Source of the DNA: DATDAW01 sp036525185
Lineage (GTDB): Bacteria > Verrucomicrobiota > Verrucomicrobiia > Chthoniobacterales > DASVRZ01
DNA length: 59,362 bases
Reading direction: 5' to 3'
NCBI GenBank assembly: GCA_036525185.1
Contig: DATDAW010000047.1
Span: 1-59,362 of the forward strand
A program made the translations under genes and the position numbers. Below the pieces are notes generated by a model. That model saw nothing but the letters and a program-made list of their open reading frames with translations. It had not been told where the DNA came from and ran no database searches. This document shows positions 33,305 through 42,410 of the stretch, in pieces (the first letter of the stretch is position 1; each line of letters begins with the position of its first letter).

Positions 33305-34719
33305 GATTCGGAAAGATCGGGAGGACGGAGACCCGTCGTGGCTGTGACTCGGGCAACTCCCGACTGAATCGCGGCCATCTTGACTGCGTCGGCGACTTTT
33401 CTAACGCCGCCGGGGTGAAAGACGCGCGGCACGATGTATTCTGGTGCGAGATCGGTGGGCGAAACGCATTCGGCGATGGCCCTGGCCGCGGCTAACTTCA
33501 TCTCTGCGTTGACGCAACGTGCGCGGACATCGATGGCTCCGCGGAACATCGCCGGGAAGACCAGCGCGTTGTTGATCTGGTTGGGAAAATCACTACGGCC
33601 GGTGGCCATGATATACGCGTAGCTGGCTGCTTCGTCCGGCATAATCTCAGGAACCGGATTGGCCAGCGCAAAGATGACCGGCTTTGACGCCATTTGCTGG
33701 AGCATCGCGCGATCAAGCACTGCAGGCTTCGAAACGCCGATGAAGACATCCGCACCCTTCAAAGCGTCGCCAAGCGTTCCGGTGGTGCCCTGCTGGTTTG
33801 TGTGCATCGCCACCCAGCGATGCGTGTCATGCAAGTCGTCTAGTTTTCGGCGGGACAGAATCCCGTCGCGGTCGCACACGATCAAATTGGCTGCGCCTGC
33901 GGAGAGGAGGAACTTGGTAGTCGCGACGCCCGCCGCGCCTGCGCCGTTGATGACAATGTTTACTCGCTTGAGTGTCTGGCGTTTCAGCTTCAGCGCATTC
34001 ATCAGGCCAGCGAGGACCACGATGGCGCAACCATGCTGATCGTCGTGAAAGACCGGAATATCGAGCCGCTTTTGCAACTCCTCCTCGATCTGAAAACAGC
34101 GAGGCGCGGAGATGTCCTCAAGATTGATCCCGGCGAATCCCGTCGAAAGGTTGCAGATCGTTTCGATGATTTGCTGCGGGTCTTTTGTGCGCAGACAGAT
34201 CGGGTAGGCGTCGAGATCGGCCAGCCCTTTGAAAAGCATCGCTTTGCCCTCCATGACCGGCATCGCTGCGTCCGGGCCGATATCGCCAAGCCCGAGCACA
34301 GAGGTTCCATCGGAAATGACAGCCACGGTTTTGCCTTTGATCGTGTAGTCATAAACGCTTTCCGGATGGGCCACGATTTCGCTGCACATCCGCGCCACGC
34401 CGGGGGTGTAAGCCATTGAAAGCACCTCGCCGTTATCGAGCGGGAATTTGTTTTGAACCTCGATCTTTCCGCCACGGTGCAGTTGGAGAATTCGGTCGAA
34501 GATGCGGACCACGGTTACGCCCCGTAAGCGCTTCAATGCTTGAACGATGCGCCGCTGCTGGCTTTCGTCTCCGCTGGCCAGGGTAAAATCTCGCACCATG
34601 CGAGTGCCATCCGATTCTACCATTTCAACCGCCCGGAAATCTCCTTTGGCACGCGCGATGGCTGCCGTAATTCGCGCAAGCATCCCCACGCGATTGGCAT
34701 ATTCGAGGCGCAGGATCAT
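33301..34719 (-). CDS. Malic enzyme with N-terminal ACT domain
   Basis: The 472-residue protein begins with an ACT domain (about residues 1-75: LRLEYANRVGMLARITAAIA). The malic enzyme follows: YTPGVARMCSEI near 108, then VISDGTSVLGLGDIGPDAAM, FHDDQHGCAIVVLAGLMNAL with metal ligands, the Rossmann motif INGAGAAGVAT and ALANPVPEI. It oxidatively decarboxylates malate to pyruvate with NAD(P)+. The ACT domain suggests control by an amino acid. It is the first gene of an operon with the SulP transporter. Confidence 0.92.
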   Translation of the reverse strand: MILRLEYANRVGMLARITAAIARAKGDFRAVEMVESDGTRMVRDFTLASGDESQQRRIVQALKRLRGVTVVRIFDRILQLHRGGKIEVQNKFPLDNGEVLSMAYTPGVARMCSEIVAHPESVYDYTIKGKTVAVISDGTSVLGLGDIGPDAAMPVMEGKAMLFKGLADLDAYPICLRTKDPQQIIETICNLSTGFAGINLEDISAPRCFQIEEELQKRLDIPVFHDDQHGCAIVVLAGLMNALKLKRQTLKRVNIVINGAGAAGVATTKFLLSAGAANLIVCDRDGILSRRKLDDLHDTHRWVAMHTNQQGTTGTLGDALKGADVFIGVSKPAVLDRAMLQQMASKPVIFALANPVPEIMPDEAASYAYIMATGRSDFPNQINNALVFPAMFRGAIDVRARCVNAEMKLAAARAIAECVSPTDLAPEYIVPRVFHPGGVRKVADAVKMAAIQSGVARVTATTGLRPPDLSES

Positions 34720-34771
34720 AGTAATCCCTGTCCTGCCGTGGCTGCCTTGAATTCACGGATTGCCTTTTGCA

Positions 34772-35221
34772 TCACCGTGCAGGAGACGCCTCGCTGTGCC
34801 GGGTCTTCCGACTGCGCGTAAGGCTTTTGGTTCGTGCGACCTTTTTTGGCTCGCCGGCAGCGCTTGTCAGCAAGTCTGCGAGGTTCGGTTGAGTTTCTTT
34901 CGCCAGATAAATGAAAACTCCGCAATGGTCGCAGACATTCAAAGCATCGGTGATGCGCTGAAGATCGGCCAAACGACCTCGAGGTATCGCCAAATGACAT
35001 GCGCCGCAAACCCCACCCGATGCGGGAGCCAGGCTGGTCTTTCCCCTCGCTTTCCGCGAATCGTGATGGTGGAGAATCGACGTTGGCAGCAAGGCCCGCA
35101 GCGAGTCGATTTCAGTCGCGAGGGTCGCTCTGGGGGCATTTTTCTTCTTTAGTAGCGATTGGGTCCCTTCGAGGTCATTCGGCTGTCGGAGACGCGGGAT
35201 AATTTGCTGCGCATGGTTCAT
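34772..35221 (-). CDS. Short C4-type zinc ribbon protein
   Basis: Starting at the ATG at 35221 (MNHAQQII), the protein has 149 residues. A short helical N-terminal half (DLEGTQSLLKKKNAPRATLA) precedes the zinc ribbon, whose ligands are CGACHLAI and, about 30 residues later, CDHCGVFIYL. The pair resembles the end of COG1579 zinc ribbon proteins, but the long coiled coil of that family is largely missing. It may bind nucleic acid. A 14-bp perfect inverted repeat lies about 45 bp upstream of the start and may control it. Confidence 0.65.
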   Translation of the reverse strand: MNHAQQIIPRLRQPNDLEGTQSLLKKKNAPRATLATEIDSLRALLPTSILHHHDSRKARGKTSLAPASGGVCGACHLAIPRGRLADLQRITDALNVCDHCGVFIYLAKETQPNLADLLTSAAGEPKKVARTKSLTRSRKTRHSEASPAR

Positions 35222-35266
35222 CTGAACCTCTCTATTGCAATACCCGTGCCAGAGTTTAGTCATGAC

Positions 35267-35299
35267 ACTGTAACACACTGCACGACAGTGTGTTACAGT
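35267..35299. promoter_or_regulatory. Perfect 14-bp inverted repeat, probable operator
   Basis: ACTGTAACACACTG (35267-35280) and CAGTGTGTTACAGT (35286-35299) are exact reverse complements around CACGA. The site lies between the zinc ribbon gene (minus) and the sigma-54 activator gene (plus). It could be an operator or, as RNA, a strong hairpin; no T-tract follows on either side. Confidence 0.6.
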
Positions 35300-35701
35300 A
35301 TCTTAGTCTCTTTGCAGCCTGTCTTTCCTTTGATCATAACCGGGTATTAGCGCGCAAAATATGCGCCCGCAAAAGAATCTCAGTGCAATCAATATCAATC
35401 CCATTGCACGGCTCTGACCAGTCTTCGCCTGGTCGCTCCACTCGCTAAAAATACCGGATCGACGGATGGATGTTTGCCGTTCGGGGAATCGGATTGCTGC
35501 GAGACGTGCCCGACTTTCTCCCAAAATTTTGAGAATGTCAGGCAGTGAGACGTGCCCGTCATTCGAGATTGTATAGCAACATCTTTCGATGGGTCTTACG
35601 CGAGACCCTTCACGGGTCCGATGGCGGCACCTCAGATCAATTATCGCCAAAGTGCAATTTTTGCACTGGCAGCCTCCGAGGTGTGCAGTAGCTTGGAAAG
35701 C
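35300..35701. other. Long leader before the sigma-54 activator
   Basis: About 400 bp lie before the chosen start. GAGACGTGCCCG occurs twice, near 35498 and 35549, as a direct repeat, and TTCTC-CC-AAAATTTT-GAGAA forms a small imperfect palindrome between them. No convincing gene is here, although the activator frame is open from 35552. Confidence 0.4.
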
Positions 35702-37156
35702 ATGGATCCCGCCAAGATTCACATTCTCGTTCTGGATCGTGATCTTGAAGCGGGGAACGCCATCTATGATTCCTTGAAGTTCGCGGGTTATCAGGTCTGG
35801 CTCGTGTCGAGCGAGCGGGAGGCGATTGCGCTCGCCGAGGAAAAGCTCTTTAATCTGGTGGTTAAATCCTTCGATGCCCACCGGATCGATGCCGTCGCGC
35901 TTATGGACAAGATTCGCAGAGTGACGCCGGATACGCAGTTCATTTTTGTCAGCGAAAAAGGAAGCATCCGGACGGCGGTCGATGCAATTCGCAATGGCGC
36001 CTTCGACTACCTTTCGAAGCCAATCGACTCGAATCAATTGATCGAATCCATCGCGAAGGCGTTAGACCACCAGGCGCTCGTGGCCGAAGACCAGCGATTG
36101 AAGTTCAGACTCCGCAAGCGCTCGGAGCCAGACATTTTCGCCGGCAAGAGTACCTTAATGCAGGAAATTAATGCGTTGATTCAACAAATCGCTCCCACGG
36201 ATGTAACGGTATTGATCGAGGGAGAAAGCGGTACCGGGAAAGAGATCGTCGCCCGGGCCATCCACGAGAAAAGCCGCCGCCGTGGACGAGCGTTCATCGC
36301 TGTGAACTGCGCGGCTCTGCCGGATAACCTCATCGAGGCGGAGCTATTCGGCCATGTGCGCGGTGCATTTACGGGCGCGATCAGTGACCGACACGGCCGG
36401 TTCCAACTCGCTCATGGCGGCACTCTGTTTCTCGATGAAATCGGCGATCTTTCGCCCAAGGGCCAGGGAGATTTGCTTCGCGTCCTCGAGGACGGCATTT
36501 TCCGCCCCGTGGGCAGTCACAAGGTCGAACGCGCCGATGCTCGGATTGTCGTTGCTTCCAATAAAAATCTCGAAGCCGAAGGGATGAGCGGCAGATTTCG
36601 GGAGGATCTGTTTTATCGACTAAACATCGTTACTATTCACATCCCTCCTTTGCGGGAGCGCGCAGAGGACATCCCAACTTTGGTAACTTCTTTCGCTGAA
36701 CATTTCTGCGCCAAGCATCACCGTCGACGGCAGAAAAAATTCAGCCGGGAAGTGGTCGCGCTTTTTCAGACGCTTCGCTGGCCGGGAAACGTGCGGCAAT
36801 TGCGAAATGTGATCGAGCGATTGGTCGTCACGATCCCTCGCGATACGATCAACCTATTCGATTTGCCCGCGCCTCTCGTGCAGTCCACGAAAGGACATCA
36901 AGCCTTCACCATTCAGCCGGGCATGTCACTCGCTCAGGTCGAGGCTGAATTGATTCGCCAGACACTGTTGAAGATTACCTCCAACCGGACTGAAGCCGCC
37001 GAACGGCTCGGCATCAGCCGACGAGGATTACAATACAAGATCGCACGCTACGGGCTACAGCGTCTGTCCGAAACTCAATCCGCTCGGTCGCAAACAAGCT
37101 CAGACGTTGCGGCGGGCGAACCTACGGAACAGCAGACAGGACTGTCTGCGCGATGA
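35702..37156 (+). CDS. NtrC-family sigma-54 activator with degenerate receiver
   Basis: From the ATG at 35702, chosen for its GGAAAG ribosome site and receiver-aligned start, 485 residues follow. The receiver-like domain (about 5-115) keeps LVLDRD, the FVSEKG serine and the lysine of DYLSKPI. The phospho-acceptor aspartate is replaced: the place reads FNLVVKSFDAH. The AAA+ domain (about 145-385) has GESGTGKE, GAFTGA for sigma-54 contact and FLDEIGDLSPKGQ. A Fis-type helix-turn-helix (TEAAERLGISRRGLQYKI) ends it. The protein should activate sigma-54 promoters without ordinary phosphorylation. Its stop overlaps the convergent amine oxidase gene by about 35 bp. Confidence 0.88.
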   Translation: MDPAKIHILVLDRDLEAGNAIYDSLKFAGYQVWLVSSEREAIALAEEKLFNLVVKSFDAHRIDAVALMDKIRRVTPDTQFIFVSEKGSIRTAVDAIRNGAFDYLSKPIDSNQLIESIAKALDHQALVAEDQRLKFRLRKRSEPDIFAGKSTLMQEINALIQQIAPTDVTVLIEGESGTGKEIVARAIHEKSRRRGRAFIAVNCAALPDNLIEAELFGHVRGAFTGAISDRHGRFQLAHGGTLFLDEIGDLSPKGQGDLLRVLEDGIFRPVGSHKVERADARIVVASNKNLEAEGMSGRFREDLFYRLNIVTIHIPPLRERAEDIPTLVTSFAEHFCAKHHRRRQKKFSREVVALFQTLRWPGNVRQLRNVIERLVVTIPRDTINLFDLPAPLVQSTKGHQAFTIQPGMSLAQVEAELIRQTLLKITSNRTEAAERLGISRRGLQYKIARYGLQRLSETQSARSQTSSDVAAGEPTEQQTGLSAR

Positions 37157-38402
37157 TCTCATCCGCCGCGCGGTAGCCGCTGGCAATGGCTGCGTGAACG
37201 GTGCCATGATGACCAGAAAAATCAGTCGCTTCCCCTGCGAAAAAGAGCGTGTTTTCAACGGGTTGCGCCAGTTGTCGCGCGGCTTCAATACCGCCGACGG
37301 CAGGGTAACTATAGGCTCCAAGCGAAAAAGGATCTTCGCTCCAGTTATGGAAATGGCACGCAACCAATTCGTTATCGATGGTTTCTTCAGCAACGCCGAA
37401 GATCCGCAAAAGCGACGTCACGGCTTGGGAAAGGATTTCCGTCCGTTGGCACTTTGCGAGATCCTCTCCAGCAGGTCCCGACGCCCAACCAGTAAGCAGG
37501 CCGGTCCTCGCGGGTAATTGTGTCCACCAGGTTGGAATTGGCGCGTCGTACGAAATGGCGTAACCAAATGTTCCTGCCGTTTTCTCCCACCAGCGCTTGC
37601 GGAAATACACAATTGCTTTCACGACGTGACCCATTTCAAGGCGCGAGAATGCGTAGGCCTTTGTGGTGAGGGGCGGATCGAAGATGATTGTGCCCGCGCG
37701 CAACACTCCCAATGGAACGGTGATGATCGCTTTCTTCGCCGAGTAAGTGGTTCGCGTCGTCCGGATTTCGACTGAGCCAGGTTTCCATTTCACTTCGAGA
37801 ACGGGGTCGGAAAGTCGAATGGATTCCTCTGGGATTTGGCGAGCCAATTGATGAATTACGGCGTCATATCCGGCGGTCACGCGAAAATTCCGCCTACCGT
37901 CGGTGGAAGCGGCGGCGCGTTCCGAAAAGGCGATTGCGTGAGCGCTGATGATTTCCGCGCGCGCCGCGTTGAGGCCCTGGGCATAAGACTTGGCCAAGCG
38001 TTTCGCGAAGTCCGACGCGTCCGTTTTGTCGAGAAACTCCTGATAGGTAATATCTTCGTCGGGATCGATCCTGCTATTGACCGATTCAACCAGCGACCAA
38101 AAATCCTTGAGCGGCATAAGCTTGCCATTCTGGGAAAGGAGCCGGACGTCACGGCTTTCATTAAGGGAGAGGCCGGCTTTTTCGATCAGATCGAGCGTTG
38201 CCTTGGGCTTCCCGTGGACGAATTCGGCTCCCAGCTCGATGGGTGTTTGGAGACCGGCTTCGCGTCTCGTAAAAATTCGTCCGCCGATCCGGTCGCGCGC
38301 CTCGACGATGAGAACCCTGCGGCCGCCGTGGTGCAGTTCGCGACCGGCTGCCAGCCCCGCAGCTCCTGCTCCGAGGATGATGGCATCAAAAGGCTCGCTC
38401 AT
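37122..38402 (-). CDS. FAD-dependent amine oxidase
   Basis: The protein (426 residues) starts with an FAD-binding Rossmann motif, IILGAGAAGLAAGRELHHGG, followed by EARDRIGGRIFTRRE. The substrate region includes LGAEFVHG, and the end has TLFFAGEATDFSGHHGTVHA, which closes the FAD site. This is the flavin amine oxidase family (monoamine or polyamine oxidases, including spermine oxidase-like enzymes). No signal peptide is visible. The 3' end overlaps the convergent sigma-54 activator by about 35 bp. Confidence 0.88.
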   Translation of the reverse strand: MSEPFDAIILGAGAAGLAAGRELHHGGRRVLIVEARDRIGGRIFTRREAGLQTPIELGAEFVHGKPKATLDLIEKAGLSLNESRDVRLLSQNGKLMPLKDFWSLVESVNSRIDPDEDITYQEFLDKTDASDFAKRLAKSYAQGLNAARAEIISAHAIAFSERAAASTDGRRNFRVTAGYDAVIHQLARQIPEESIRLSDPVLEVKWKPGSVEIRTTRTTYSAKKAIITVPLGVLRAGTIIFDPPLTTKAYAFSRLEMGHVVKAIVYFRKRWWEKTAGTFGYAISYDAPIPTWWTQLPARTGLLTGWASGPAGEDLAKCQRTEILSQAVTSLLRIFGVAEETIDNELVACHFHNWSEDPFSLGAYSYPAVGGIEAARQLAQPVENTLFFAGEATDFSGHHGTVHAAIASGYRAADEIIAQTVLSAVP

Positions 38403-38505
38403 GACGAAAATGACCTCGTGTTCGAAGTTAGATCATCATTCTGGTGAAGACGGCAACTGTCACGGATTTTTTCCAACACTTTGCGGGAGGTAAATCACCC
38501 ACCTT

Positions 38506-38760
38506 CTATCTGGCGTTCCATTCATGGACGGAGACACTGGACGAATTGGTAACATGTATCGGATCAGCGAAGGCGATCGCTTCCGCTTCCTCCTGGTTTT
38601 CGGCGAGTAAAACATAGGCGCCGCCCGTCTTGTCCGTGAAACCGCCTGAAAGCTCGACTTTCCCCCGGCCGCGAAGGCCATCGAGAAAAGTGAAGTGATC
38701 AGGCAAAACAGATTCGTTAAAGGTCGGTTTGCGGACAGTAAGGATGAGATAACGAGGCAT
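38506..38760 (-). CDS. YCII-related small protein
   Basis: The 84-residue protein begins MPRYLILTVRKPTFNESVLP and has DHFTFLDGLRGRGKVELSGG, then GGAYVLLAENQEEAEAIAFA with a FADPIH-like element. These are YCII family features, with a conserved histidine and an aspartate as possible catalytic residues. It lacks the DGPF motif. It lies 100 bp after the amine oxidase gene start, in the same direction, but no ECF42-type promoter was found upstream. Confidence 0.82.
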   Translation of the reverse strand: MPRYLILTVRKPTFNESVLPDHFTFLDGLRGRGKVELSGGFTDKTGGAYVLLAENQEEAEAIAFADPIHVTNSSSVSVHEWNAR

Positions 38761-38844
38761 TGGGGGGTTTCAGTTTTCAGTTTTGCAAGGCGAGATCAAC
38801 CGGGCAGTTCTTAAGACTTACAAACTTAAAAACGCAAGACGGTC

Positions 38845-39852
38845 TCATCGGTTGAGAATCGCCATCATCGGTTCGGGGTATCGTTCGCCTTCGGCGGCGC
38901 CAGGAGGGAAGAGGCGATCGATTTCGGCGAGCTCAGCTTTGCTCAATACAACGTTTGCAGCTCCGAGATTGTCCTCCAAATATTTCACGCGTTTTGTGCC
39001 CGGAATAGGTACGATGTCGTTTCCCTGTGCAAGTACCCACGCGAGAGCAAGCTGAGCGGGTGTGACGCCCTTCGTCGCCGCGAGCGCAGAGATATGCCTG
39101 GCAAGGGCCATGTTCTTGTAAAAAGCTTCGCCCTGGAAGCGCGGATTTGTCAGGCGCCAGTCTGAGGCGTCGAGATCCGTGGGTTTCTGAATTGTGCCTG
39201 TGAGAAAACCGCGTCCGAGCGGACTGTAGGGCACGAAGCCGATGCCGAGTTCGCGGATGGTGGCGAAAACGCCGTTTTGCTCGGGATCGCGTGACCAGAG
39301 CGAGTATTCGCTTTGCACAGCGGCGACGGGGTAGATGGCGTGCGCCGCACGGATGGTTTGTGGACCGGCTTCAGACAGACCGATGGCGCGAATTTTGCCT
39401 GCTTTTACAAGTTCGCCCAGGATGCCTGCGACTTCCTGAATGGGAATTTGCGGGTCAACACGATGCTGGTAAAACAGGTCGATTACGTCGATGCCGAGCC
39501 GTTGCAGACTCTCGTCAGCGACTTTCCGGATATTTTCCGGCGAACTGTCGAGATCATCCACCCGGGTCTTGGAGACGGGATCAATCCGGAAACCAAATTT
39601 CGTTGCGACGACGATTTCGTCGCGGTTGGCCTGTTTAAGAAACCTGCCGAGGAGCTTTTCGTTTTCGTAGGGACCATAAATCTCGGCGGTATCAAGAAAA
39701 TTACCGCCGAGTTCGATGTAGCGATGCAGCACGCGGAGCGATTCCGCTTCGTCGGTTGGGCCGTAGGCGTATGACATGCCCATGCAACCGAGGCCGATGC
39801 TGGAGACTGTAAGTGGGCCGAGTTTGCGTGTGGGAAGCTTGGTCGATGACAT
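38845..39852 (-). CDS. Aldo/keto reductase
   Basis: The 335-residue protein matches AKR family members of the YajO/IolS kind. It has IGLGCMGMSYAYGPTDEAES near the start, the catalytic DTAEIYGPYENEKLLGRFLK with aspartate and tyrosine, VATKFGFRID with the lysine, LFYQHRVDP with the histidine, and PIPGTKRVKYLEDNLGA for NADPH binding. All four catalytic residues are visible. It reduces aldehydes or ketones with NADPH; the substrate is not clear. Confidence 0.92.
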   Translation of the reverse strand: MSSTKLPTRKLGPLTVSSIGLGCMGMSYAYGPTDEAESLRVLHRYIELGGNFLDTAEIYGPYENEKLLGRFLKQANRDEIVVATKFGFRIDPVSKTRVDDLDSSPENIRKVADESLQRLGIDVIDLFYQHRVDPQIPIQEVAGILGELVKAGKIRAIGLSEAGPQTIRAAHAIYPVAAVQSEYSLWSRDPEQNGVFATIRELGIGFVPYSPLGRGFLTGTIQKPTDLDASDWRLTNPRFQGEAFYKNMALARHISALAATKGVTPAQLALAWVLAQGNDIVPIPGTKRVKYLEDNLGAANVVLSKAELAEIDRLFPPGAAEGERYPEPMMAILNR

Positions 39853-40116
39853 GGGTCAACGCTAAACCGGCGGACAATGATTGCATTCGCAACGCACGCC
39901 AAACTGCTCGCAGAACGCGCCAAGTGATTGAGCAGGTCGTCGCGAAGTCCACCGACGTCGTCAGGCAGCTGTTGCTTGAATTCAGATCATTGTGTCGCGA
40001 TAGTTCACGATAGAATGATCTGGGCAATTTTTCATGGTTTCACTGCTGTTCAGCGGCGTTCGGCGAATGAACCGGGCGTTCGCTTTGCCAGGTTTCTGAA
40101 AGGAGGTGAGTGAACC

Positions 40117-40749
40117 ATGCCGGCCTCGATTTCTGAACTGCGGCGGTTGTTGGGGGAGAAATTTCCGGCGGCGGAACTCAGACCGGGTGGCATTTTGCCG
40201 ACGGGTTTGGCGGCGGTCGATGCCGCGGAAGGCGGGTTGCGGCGTGCTGCTTTGACGGAATGGTACGGGTCGTCCGGCTCGGGAGCGTTGTTTTTGCAGG
40301 CGATGTTGCGGATGTGCGTGCGGGAGAAATGTTTCGCAGCGCTGGTGGATGCGGGACGTTCGTTTGAGCCTGTGGGGAGCCCGCCTTCGACGCTGAAACG
40401 ATTACTGGTGGTGTTCTGCGGGGAGGCGATGCAGGCGATCAAATCGACGGATTTGCTGTTGCGCGACGGCAATTTGTCCCTGGTGATACTTGATCTGCAA
40501 ATGGTGGCACCGGGGACACTTCGGAAAATTCCGACGAGCACATGGCATCGATTTCAGCGGCTGTTGGAGCAAACGACGATGGCGCTGGTGATCCTAACCC
40601 CGCAACCGATTGTCGAAGGTGCCCAGGTGCGGATTGCGGCGGAAGGAAATTGGACGCTTGCGACTCAACGGCGGTGGCGCGGGGAGTCGATTCAGGAAAT
40701 GGCGGTGCGGATTTTTCCGAAACGAACCGTGTTGCGCGCGGTGGCATGA
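40117..40749 (+). CDS. imuA: ImuA-like RecA-fold protein
   Basis: This 210-residue protein resembles ImuA (also called SulA2), a partner of mutagenic polymerase complexes. It has ILPTGLAAVDAAEGGLRRAA and LTEWYGSSGSGALFLQAMLR, where a nucleotide-binding loop lacks the Walker A lysine. LVILDLQMVAP and a C-terminal AAEGNWTLATQRRW follow. A strong ribosome site (AAGGAGGTGAG) precedes the ATG. The ImuB-like gene follows by 10 bp. The assignment rests on similarity and order. Confidence 0.75.
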   Translation: MPASISELRRLLGEKFPAAELRPGGILPTGLAAVDAAEGGLRRAALTEWYGSSGSGALFLQAMLRMCVREKCFAALVDAGRSFEPVGSPPSTLKRLLVVFCGEAMQAIKSTDLLLRDGNLSLVILDLQMVAPGTLRKIPTSTWHRFQRLLEQTTMALVILTPQPIVEGAQVRIAAEGNWTLATQRRWRGESIQEMAVRIFPKRTVLRAVA

Positions 40750-40759
40750 GGAGCAGACC

Positions 40760-42364
40760 ATGTTTGGAGTCATTTTTTTGCCCAATTTTCACCTGCAAAC
40801 CGTCCTGCGTTTTCGCGAGGAGTTACGCGGCAAACCTGTGGGACTTCTCAGTTGCGGAACACGGATTGCGGATGGTGGAATGTCTCGCAACGGCGGGACG
40901 GATTCTGGAAAGAAAGCTGGATTGCTGGAGATCAATGAAGCCGCGGCGCGCGCGGGTGTGGCTCCGGGGCAAACATCTCCCCAGGCGCTTGCGCGGTGTC
41001 CAGCGCTCACGATTCTCTCGCGCTCTCTCGTGCAGGAGCAGGCGGCGCAAGCAGTTTTGTGGGAGATGGCCGGCTCACTTTCTCCGGAGATCGAGGCCAC
41101 TGCGGAGGGCATTTGCACGGTGGATTTACAGGCGTCGCGGGACCGGGACTGGGCGACGATCGGCAGGCGTGTAGTGGAGGCTTTGGAAAAACTGAATCTC
41201 CGGGCGCAATTCGGGGCGGGACCAAATCCCGATCTGGCTTTTCTCGCAGCGCGTCACGCCCGGCCGGTGCTCGTGGTGCAGACGCCGGCCGCGTTTCTGG
41301 CGAATCTGGCGATTCACGAGCTCGATCCGCCCCCGGAATTATTCTCCGTGTTGAGGGATTGGGGCATTCACAATCTGGCTCAGCTTACGAGTTTGCCGCG
41401 TGGCAATTTGATGGACCGGCTCGGGCCGCAAGCGTCACGGCTGTGGGAACGCGCCGCGGGTCAATTCACGCGCCCGTTGCGGCTGATGCGACCCGTGGAG
41501 GAATTTGTCGAGGCGTTCGAGTTCGAATACGAGGTGGAGACGGCTGAGCCGGCGTTGTTTTTGCTCCGACGATTTTTGGATCAGCTCATTCTCCGGCTCA
41601 CAAACGCCTATCGCGTCGCTGGCCGAATGACGCTGACAATGCTGCTCACCAATGGCAGCGCACACGAACGCGACTTCACGGTGCCGTCGCCGACTGGGGA
41701 TGGGGATGTGCTTTTCCGGATTTTGCAGACGCATTTCGACGGGTTGCAACTGGATCACGGCCTGGTTGGCGTGCGTCTGCGTATCGAACCGGCGCTTGCG
41801 GAGCGTCAGCAATTTCAGCTTTTTGAAAGCCCGTTGCGCGATCCAAATCGTTTCGGCGAAACGCTGGGGCGGTTGGCGGCGCTCGTCGGGACGGAGAATG
41901 TGGGGGTCGCCGAAGTGCTCGACACGCATCGGCCTGACAGTTTCCGGCTGGTTGCGCCCCGTTTTGAGGAGGTTGGGGAGGGGACTTCCAGGGAAGATCT
42001 GACTGTGGGACTGCCGTTGCGCCGATATCGTCCTGCCTTGCCTGCGCAGGTGCGTATCGTGCGTCATCGTCCGGTGTTTGTGGTTTCGGAGAAAGCGCAC
42101 GGAGCGATTCGGGAGTCGCTGGGCCCGTATCGTGCCTCGGGCGATTGGTGGGAAACCAACCGCTGGACCACGGAGGAATGGGACGTGGAAATGGAGGATG
42201 GCAGTCTTTATCGACTGATGCGCAACGACACAGGCTGGTGCGTGGAAGGAAGTTACGATGAAAAGTTTTCAGGATTCCGGATTCAGTTTTCAGAAAGAGC
42301 CCCCCCGCCACCAACCGCGAGTGCCTCATTACTCCAGACGCATCCGCTTAACCCTGAACCCTGA
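40760..42364 (+). CDS. imuB: ImuB-like Y-family polymerase homologue
   Basis: The ATG at 40760 gives 534 residues. The start MFGVIFLPNFHLQTVLRF is the Y-family beginning, but the aspartate of the catalytic DxD is changed (LPNFHL), as in other ImuB proteins, which act as scaffolds linking the beta clamp, ImuA and ImuC/DnaE2. EAAARAGVAPGQTSPQALAR and a little-finger-like part with LRDWGIHNLAQLTSLPRGNL follow. After WCVEGSYDEKF comes a proline-rich tail of about 30 residues that resembles spacer sequence, so the original stop may be lost. No imuC/dnaE2 follows. Confidence 0.8.
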   Translation: MFGVIFLPNFHLQTVLRFREELRGKPVGLLSCGTRIADGGMSRNGGTDSGKKAGLLEINEAAARAGVAPGQTSPQALARCPALTILSRSLVQEQAAQAVLWEMAGSLSPEIEATAEGICTVDLQASRDRDWATIGRRVVEALEKLNLRAQFGAGPNPDLAFLAARHARPVLVVQTPAAFLANLAIHELDPPPELFSVLRDWGIHNLAQLTSLPRGNLMDRLGPQASRLWERAAGQFTRPLRLMRPVEEFVEAFEFEYEVETAEPALFLLRRFLDQLILRLTNAYRVAGRMTLTMLLTNGSAHERDFTVPSPTGDGDVLFRILQTHFDGLQLDHGLVGVRLRIEPALAERQQFQLFESPLRDPNRFGETLGRLAALVGTENVGVAEVLDTHRPDSFRLVAPRFEEVGEGTSREDLTVGLPLRRYRPALPAQVRIVRHRPVFVVSEKAHGAIRESLGPYRASGDWWETNRWTTEEWDVEMEDGSLYRLMRNDTGWCVEGSYDEKFSGFRIQFSERAPPPPTASASLLQTHPLNPEP

Positions 42365-42410
42365 AAACTCCTCTCGAAAGTCTGGCATCGGAAGTGCTGA
42401 ATGCGCGCAC

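Noticed and set aside
35303..36037. A 244-codon minus-strand frame opposite the sigma-54 activator
   Set aside because: It overlaps the receiver domain antisense. The activator frame has clear family motifs, and the antisense frame has none.
39853..40116. A LexA operator upstream of imuA
   Set aside because: TGTTCAGCGG near 40047 has only one half of TGTTC-N4-GAACA, and GTTC-N7-GAAC nearby does not fit the spacing.
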